Shown here one piece after another: positions 59,427 to 64,000 of a DNA stretch of 64,000 bases. How positions within the stretch are numbered: the stretch's first letter is position 1; every line of letters begins with the position of its first letter. The stretch is from Opimibacter sp041746735 (GTDB taxonomy: Bacteria; Bacteroidota; Bacteroidia; Chitinophagales; Saprospiraceae). The DNA lies in NCBI GenBank assembly GCA_041746735.1, contig JBGTGP010000021.1, positions 1 through 64,000 of the forward strand, read 5' to 3'. The translations under genes and the position numbers were made by a program. The notes below the pieces were generated by a model. It saw only the letters and a program-made list of their open reading frames with translations. It made no database searches and was not told where the DNA came from.

Positions 59427-61295
59427 TCAAGGACACTTCTCTCTGACAAAAATTTCAGCCTCCCGCACGTCCAGGGTCATTGCCTTTTGCCAGTCCGCAC
59501 ATGCCAGCCCGATATTACCTAAAGCCTCATAGGCTCGTCCCCTAAAAAAATATGATGCGCCGTGAGCGGGCTGGAGGGCAATCGATTGTTCCATATCCGC
59601 CAAAGCCTGTGGGAAAAGACCCATCTTACCATAGGTAAAACCACGTTCGTAAAAAACATTGGGAAACTCTGGATTCGCCACGATCAGCTTTGAAAAGGTC
59701 TCAATAGCCTGGTTGAGCAGGTTAGCTTCCTTATACGCCACTGCCAGATTGAAGATGGCGTGAGGATTGCCGGGATCTGCATCCAGGATTTTCTGAAAAT
59801 CCACCATCGCTTCCGACACCCGACCACTCGCTCCCAACGCGCTGCCTCTGAACTGCAGTGCTTGCAGATTGCCGGATTCTTTGGCCAATGCATGATTGGC
59901 TATGTCAACGGTTTCATTATACTTTCCCAATTTAAAGTAGACTTCAGCCAACCGTACTTTGGCATCCACATAGTCGGGGCTAAGTTGCACGCCTTTCTCC
60001 ACATAAGGTAAAGCTTCCTCCCAGCGGCCTTCATCACGTAGCATAGAGCCGTAGTTGAGGTTGGCCAGACCTGAACCGGGATTGGTGGTGATGGCATTGG
60101 TATAATAGGCCTGCCAGTTTTCATACGTGCCAATGCGCCAGAAATTGATGCCCGACCATACAAGTAATACACCCACCGATACCCTGACCCCTGTAGGGCG
60201 AAATGTCCAGCCTGATTTTTCTGCCATAGCCATGAGGATAAGCCAGAGTCCTGTAAACGGAAACCAAGTCCTGTGATCCAGATAATCATAAGCCACACCT
60301 GCAAAGGAAGGTTCATAGGCCATGGAGGGCACCAATGAGCCGAGCCATATAGCTCCGCCTGTCAAGACCAACCTTTGGTCCGGCTTATATTTTCGGACCA
60401 GATATACCACCACTGCGAATAATGCAAATCCTGCAAGTGTCCATAACAAGGAGTAGCCGGGCATAACACTAAATCCAAAGGGGAGTATCATTTTAAAAAA
60501 CTCTTCAGGCAATGAACGCAAATTGCTGAAGAAAGCCATCACTGACATATTGCCCGCATCTGCAATGGCAGGCGACCGCATCACATAATACCCGGCAAAA
60601 ATCGCGGCCAAAACAATCAGCCAAACAGACTCCCGCGTTACAGGTAATTTTTTCTTTTCCGCATACAGCATGACGGTGGCTACCGGCAATAAAGCGACTG
60701 CGGATTCCTTAGCCAGCAAGGCCAGAAAGAAGACCGGAGCTGCGGCCCACAGATAGTGCATGGACCTCGATTGAAGGTAACGTTGCACCAGAATCAAAAA
60801 GCCCATTCCAAAGACCATGAGATACAAGTCACCCCGGGATGCAATCCACCCCACGGCATGGGGTGTCAGAAGATTGAGACTGTAGAGCAGGGCGCCCGCC
60901 CAGGCGACCATCGGTTTGAAATAATGGCTCAGAAACACAAACAACAACAGGCTGCCCGCTAAAAAAACCAGAAGATTATGCGTGTGGTAGACGGCTGCGG
61001 ACTCCTTTCCGATCGCATAATCGATCATGTAGGTTATACTCTGCCAAGGTCGGTAAAGTTCAATCCGTGCGTCCATAAACCATGCATCTGTCGTGAAGGC
61101 AAGACCCGGATTAAACCCCTGCCGGATGGCCTCATTTTCGAGGATCATCTTGTCATCATCATGCATGACATACCCGAACATGGCAGATCTGCCAAAAACA
61201 ATCAGTGGCAGTCCGATGAATACAAGATAATGCCAGACCTTGAGTTTGGATACCGCCTTCTTTACCGGTTTACTCTTTTGCTTGTGTGTAGCCAT
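59427..61295 (-). CDS. GT-C-like membrane protein with C-terminal TPRs
   Basis: The 622-residue protein has about ten membrane helices (HYLVFIGLPLIVFGR to WLILMAMAEKSG, roughly 25-355) followed by six TPR-like repeats (about 400-622: NPGSGLANLNYGSMLRDEGRWEEALPY, DPGNPHAIFNLAVAYKEANLLNQAIETF). An acidic cluster MHDDDKMI in the first luminal loop recalls the DxD-type motif of GT-C enzymes, and the layout resembles TMTC O-mannosyltransferases. No family assignment is certain. It could be a protein glycosyltransferase facing the periplasm. It is 86 bp after BatD on the same strand. Confidence 0.6.
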   Translation of the reverse strand: MATHKQKSKPVKKAVSKLKVWHYLVFIGLPLIVFGRSAMFGYVMHDDDKMILENEAIRQGFNPGLAFTTDAWFMDARIELYRPWQSITYMIDYAIGKESAAVYHTHNLLVFLAGSLLLFVFLSHYFKPMVAWAGALLYSLNLLTPHAVGWIASRGDLYLMVFGMGFLILVQRYLQSRSMHYLWAAAPVFFLALLAKESAVALLPVATVMLYAEKKKLPVTRESVWLIVLAAIFAGYYVMRSPAIADAGNMSVMAFFSNLRSLPEEFFKMILPFGFSVMPGYSLLWTLAGFALFAVVVYLVRKYKPDQRLVLTGGAIWLGSLVPSMAYEPSFAGVAYDYLDHRTWFPFTGLWLILMAMAEKSGWTFRPTGVRVSVGVLLVWSGINFWRIGTYENWQAYYTNAITTNPGSGLANLNYGSMLRDEGRWEEALPYVEKGVQLSPDYVDAKVRLAEVYFKLGKYNETVDIANHALAKESGNLQALQFRGSALGASGRVSEAMVDFQKILDADPGNPHAIFNLAVAYKEANLLNQAIETFSKLIVANPEFPNVFYERGFTYGKMGLFPQALADMEQSIALQPAHGASYFFRGRAYEALGNIGLACADWQKAMTLDVREAEIFVREKCP

Positions 61296-61381
61296 CGTTG
61301 CAGTTCAAAACAATAACGGACTTTGCCGTCGTCAGAAGGATGCAATGCGAAGGCAATACTATGAAGAAAAAAGTGAAATAA

Positions 61382-63169
61382 TCACACGGGTACCACATCC
61401 AGTTCCTGAATCATGGTTCTGCATTGTCTCAGCATTTCTTCCCGGCTGTATCCGCCAGGAATACCACCATACCTGACGGAAAGACATTGGTCAAAAAAAG
61501 CCAATGCATTGTCCTTTAGCGAAACAGCAATATTGGCTTGAGCAAGATACGCTGACAGCTTCGTGGCATCAAGATCCGCCGGCGGAATAGCAAAACGGTC
61601 GATCAGAAAGTTGTAATAAATTTCTGTAGTCCTTTCGAAAAAAGCTACTGATGGCAACCCTTCCATTTCCTCTTCCATTGCTTTCAAACGATCGAGGGCA
61701 TCCTGTCTGGCTAATAGACGTTTACGCGCGGTAGGTGAAATGGATTTTTCCCGTCTTCGCTTGTAGGTCGACCAACTACCAAAACAGACCCCTGACAGAA
61801 TCAATCCCATTAAAACCAGATGGGGAAAAGAGCGCCAAAAAGCATCCTGAATATACAGCACCGGAAGTTCCATCAATTCCGGGACTGTAATCGTTTGGTC
61901 CTGACCCGGACGAATTCTTTGCGGAGCTTCTCCTGTACCGGGTTTTACGGTTACCTGGAAAGTATCACTCTGCATCCTGACGAATTGCCCCGCTTTCGGA
62001 TCGAAGTAGGTGAAGGGAATATAAACTGCATACTCGCCTGGCGTCGATACCACCATCTGGTATTCAACGGATCTGACCTGAATGACTTCGTGGTCTTTCT
62101 CCAATACATTGTCCTCCAGGATGCGCGGTTCATAAATCTGAAACGCACTGTCGGCTACCGGCACAGGCAGATCCCACCGTCGAGCATCTCCATTGCCCGT
62201 CCATTCCACTCTGATCCGCAAGGCATCATCTGTTGTCATAGTGGGTGGCACGGGAGCCACTTGCATCTGATATTGTCCTACAGCACCTGAGAAGGTTGTC
62301 GGAGCGCCACCCGGTAGCGGGTGCACCGTAATAGACAGCGGCTGGGATGCCACCTGAACATCCTGAATCCTCTGCATATTGAAATAGCCAAAGCTGCCCG
62401 GAACAGGGGCGTTGATCCCCACGGTCATCACCATGGGATCAATTGTGTAGGTGCCGGACTGATGGGGATACAAGGCCAGGGATTTGATCACTCTGGAAGT
62501 ATAGGTGACCCCTTCAATCGTCTCATAGGCAGCTTCCGTACTGATATATGAAATCGGTTGGACAAAAAATTCAGCATAGTCATCTTCGGCAAGCGCTCCT
62601 ACGGTCTGGACATTCTCCCTGAACAGGAGTCGATAATCCAGTCGAATCTGCTGGCCCGGATAAAATTTCCCCGGTGCGATTTCTGCTTTTAAGAATACGG
62701 GTTTCGACTTCCCTGTCTCCACCCCTGGTTTTGTATCATTCTCAGCCTCCACAACCTCAAGTACAATGGGCCGGGTTGATATCCTTTTTCGTTCGGTTGT
62801 AACTGTGGCGGGGCCGATCGTGAACTTGCCGGGCTTGACTGCAAGGAGGGAATAGGACCAGCTTTGACTACGGCTCATAACACCATTGATGAGCGTGGTA
62901 CTGGAGGCCATGCTGGGTCCTCCTACCACCCGAAAGGGTTCGAACGAAGGGGGAACAAAATCTGCTCCGCCGGTTTCTCTAAGTTCAAACCGGACTTCTA
63001 CCACTGTGTGTTGCTGAATACGCGTAGCGGAGACCCTGGCTATAAAGAGCCCATCTTGCGCATGCCCCTCAAAAAAAGTAAGCAAAAACACCACCCACCC
63101 CAGAATCAACCGGAGTCTGAAGTTGACTATGGAGGAATCTGCTACGAGTTCAGAACTTTCTCTTCTCAC
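61382..63169 (-). CDS. batD: BatD family membrane protein
   Basis: The 595-residue protein of the Bat (aerotolerance) cluster has a signal peptide (LILGWVVFLLTFFEGHAQ), then BatD beta-sandwich domains (FELRETGGADFVPPSFEPFRVVGGPSMASSTTLINGVMSRSQSWSY, KPGKFTIGPATVTTERKR). One transmembrane helix follows near 450 (LVLMGLILSGVCFGSWSTY), then a cytoplasmic tail. The start is a GTG at 63169 that overlaps the previous gene by 20 bp; no ATG is near. BatA-E form a membrane complex linked to oxidative-stress survival in Bacteroides; the exact role is unresolved. Confidence 0.88.
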   Translation of the reverse strand: MRRESSELVADSSIVNFRLRLILGWVVFLLTFFEGHAQDGLFIARVSATRIQQHTVVEVRFELRETGGADFVPPSFEPFRVVGGPSMASSTTLINGVMSRSQSWSYSLLAVKPGKFTIGPATVTTERKRISTRPIVLEVVEAENDTKPGVETGKSKPVFLKAEIAPGKFYPGQQIRLDYRLLFRENVQTVGALAEDDYAEFFVQPISYISTEAAYETIEGVTYTSRVIKSLALYPHQSGTYTIDPMVMTVGINAPVPGSFGYFNMQRIQDVQVASQPLSITVHPLPGGAPTTFSGAVGQYQMQVAPVPPTMTTDDALRIRVEWTGNGDARRWDLPVPVADSAFQIYEPRILEDNVLEKDHEVIQVRSVEYQMVVSTPGEYAVYIPFTYFDPKAGQFVRMQSDTFQVTVKPGTGEAPQRIRPGQDQTITVPELMELPVLYIQDAFWRSFPHLVLMGLILSGVCFGSWSTYKRRREKSISPTARKRLLARQDALDRLKAMEEEMEGLPSVAFFERTTEIYYNFLIDRFAIPPADLDATKLSAYLAQANIAVSLKDNALAFFDQCLSVRYGGIPGGYSREEMLRQCRTMIQELDVVPV

Positions 63170-63590
63170 GTTCAGGTGTTACGGGTGCGGTTTCAATTTT
63201 CTTCTTCTGCACTTGTGGCCGGTCACGATACGCCAAAACTACAACTTCAACAGGCTGAATGGTCAATACCTCACCCTGGATTTCGTAGGTGGTCTCCGGT
63301 ATTTGGATCCGTCCCACCTCTACCGGTCGCAAGCGAAAGGAATACGTCTGACTGGAACTCACTTTGCCGTTGCTGTACATAAAACTGGAGGAGGTGTTGG
63401 GGCCGCTGACAACAGGTAACAATGTAAGGTCGGGCATCTGAAATCGACCTTCACCACCTTCTATGGTGTACTTGATATCTACCCATTCACCAACTGCAAT
63501 AGTATCCGCACTCACGTGCACATTCACCAGAGGCTGGCTATACAGACTATACGTACAGATCAGACCCATGAGAAAAAGCATAAATTTCAT
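63150..63590 (-). CDS. Stand-alone BatD-like N-terminal domain protein
   Basis: The 146-residue protein has a signal peptide (FMLFLMGLICTYSLYSQ) and one BatD-type sandwich (VHVSADTIAVGEWVDIKYTIEGGEGRF, VVSGPNTSSSFMYSNGKVSSSQTYSF, VEVGRIQIPETTYEIQG). It ends with KKKIETAPVTPEREKRKF and lacks a membrane helix. It is not simply the missing start of BatD, because the downstream BatD already has a full-length set of domains. It overlaps BatD by 20 bp and follows batC by about 70 bp. A soluble periplasmic partner of the Bat complex is inferred. Confidence 0.75.
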   Translation of the reverse strand: MKFMLFLMGLICTYSLYSQPLVNVHVSADTIAVGEWVDIKYTIEGGEGRFQMPDLTLLPVVSGPNTSSSFMYSNGKVSSSQTYSFRLRPVEVGRIQIPETTYEIQGEVLTIQPVEVVVLAYRDRPQVQKKKIETAPVTPEREKRKF

Positions 63591-63662
63591 ATCACACAGG
63601 TAGTTGTTTCCATGAAACTAATTCTAAATTTTCTATCCCGCAGGAATTCAGATGGTATCCGA

Positions 63663-64000
63663 TCACCAATCCTTTACAGGAGGTGATTTCCTGGCCTGGG
63701 TTTTCTTTAATTTTTCCTGTACCCGTTGATCTTCTCGCTCTATGGCCTTGAGGATCTCACGTGCTTCCTCCTGGCTGAGTTCTTCCGGGGTCATTTGGTC
63801 ACGGGATTCTGGTGAAGTCTGGGGTTGCGGTGAGGGCTCTTGCTGATCTCCCGTATTCTGCTCCTCTGGGTCCCGCTGTTGGTCCTGGTCCTGCTTGGGG
63901 TCCTGCTTTTGTTGATGCTGTTGCTGTTGTTGCTGCTGTTGTTGTTGCATGGCCAACATCAGATTTTTTTTTGCATCTAAATCGTCAGGCATGAGTTTGA
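63663..64000 (-). CDS. batC: BatC-like TPR protein, C-terminal part, cut by the edge
   Basis: Only the end of the gene is in the window. The visible part continues a TPR (KLMPDDLDAKKNLMLAM, as the ALRLNPNDxDAxYNLELA pattern of BatC) and then a run of ten glutamines. A low-complexity QKQDPKQDQDQQRDPEEQ segment follows and the charged end is ILKAIEREDQRVQEKLKK. The ATG at 63992 is internal, not the real start; the reading frame is open to the window edge. The polyglutamine is encoded by CAG/CAA repeats at about 63911-63948. Position before the BatD genes supports BatC. Confidence 0.7.
   Translation of the reverse strand, partial: KLMPDDLDAKKNLMLAMQQQQQQQQQQHQQKQDPKQDQDQQRDPEEQNTGDQQEPSPQPQTSPESRDQMTPEELSQEEAREILKAIEREDQRVQEKLKKTQARKSPPVKDW

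Noticed and set aside
63150..63590. Small BatD-like gene as the frameshifted start of BatD
   Set aside because: The downstream BatD has its own signal peptide, its own first BatD domain and a normal length near 600 residues.

Overview
The window comes from a Bacteroidota chromosome, most likely a Saprospiria/Chitinophagia-like member of the phylum. The signs are a complete Bacteroidota-type nuoA-N operon with unfused nuoC and nuoD and a short nuoG, a GLPGLI-family protein beside a carboxypeptidase-regulatory-like outer-membrane barrel, SprB-type repeats, a BatC/BatD cluster, a DPP-IV-like S9 peptidase, and recurring TAnnTTTG (-7) boxes with few Shine-Dalgarno sequences. The genus cannot be fixed from this sequence alone.

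Layout. Positions 1-12.9 kb look more AT-rich by eye and hold accessory and stress genes, nearly all on the minus strand: a DUF2490 protein, a manganese catalase, a DUF4142 lipoprotein, a four-gene glycan cluster (glycosyltransferase, UDP-galactopyranose mutase, two GH1-like glycosidases), a bacterial NHEJ pair (ligD, ku) with a broken DUF72 gene upstream, and a DUF2071 protein. From 12.9 to 18.7 kb a response regulator/histidine kinase pair stands back to back with a GLPGLI protein and an outer-membrane barrel. At 19.2-23.3 kb lies a 1349-residue propeller/SprB-repeat/OmpA protein. It is followed by duplicated non-coding repeats, a CAU-anticodon tRNA, a small lipoprotein, and a lipoprotein overlapping a TonB-dependent receptor.

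Positions 27.7-41.5 kb carry all fourteen respiratory complex I genes in the order A to N. They are interrupted only between nuoE and nuoF by a GxxExxY gene bounded by inverted repeats. Then come msrB, convergent ftsH and rsfS, divergent birA, cinA, and a three-gene hipB-hipS-hipT-like toxin-antitoxin locus whose promoter has four ACCC-N4-GGGT sites at exact 41-bp intervals.

The last part (48.4-64 kb) holds membrane and barrel proteins of unknown role, a YfiT/DinB-type enzyme, an ECF sigma factor overlapping a membrane-anchored barrel protein, a DPP-IV-like peptidase, smpB, a DUF2157/GDYxxLxY pair, asnS, a GT-C-like TPR membrane protein, BatD, a stand-alone BatD domain, and the end of batC cut by the window edge.

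The most rewarding places to look are the hipBST-like locus with its phased operators, the GxxExxY cassette with matching ends (and a solo end elsewhere), the cytoplasmic glf/GH1 cluster, and the alternating two-type repeat architecture of the SprB/OmpA protein.
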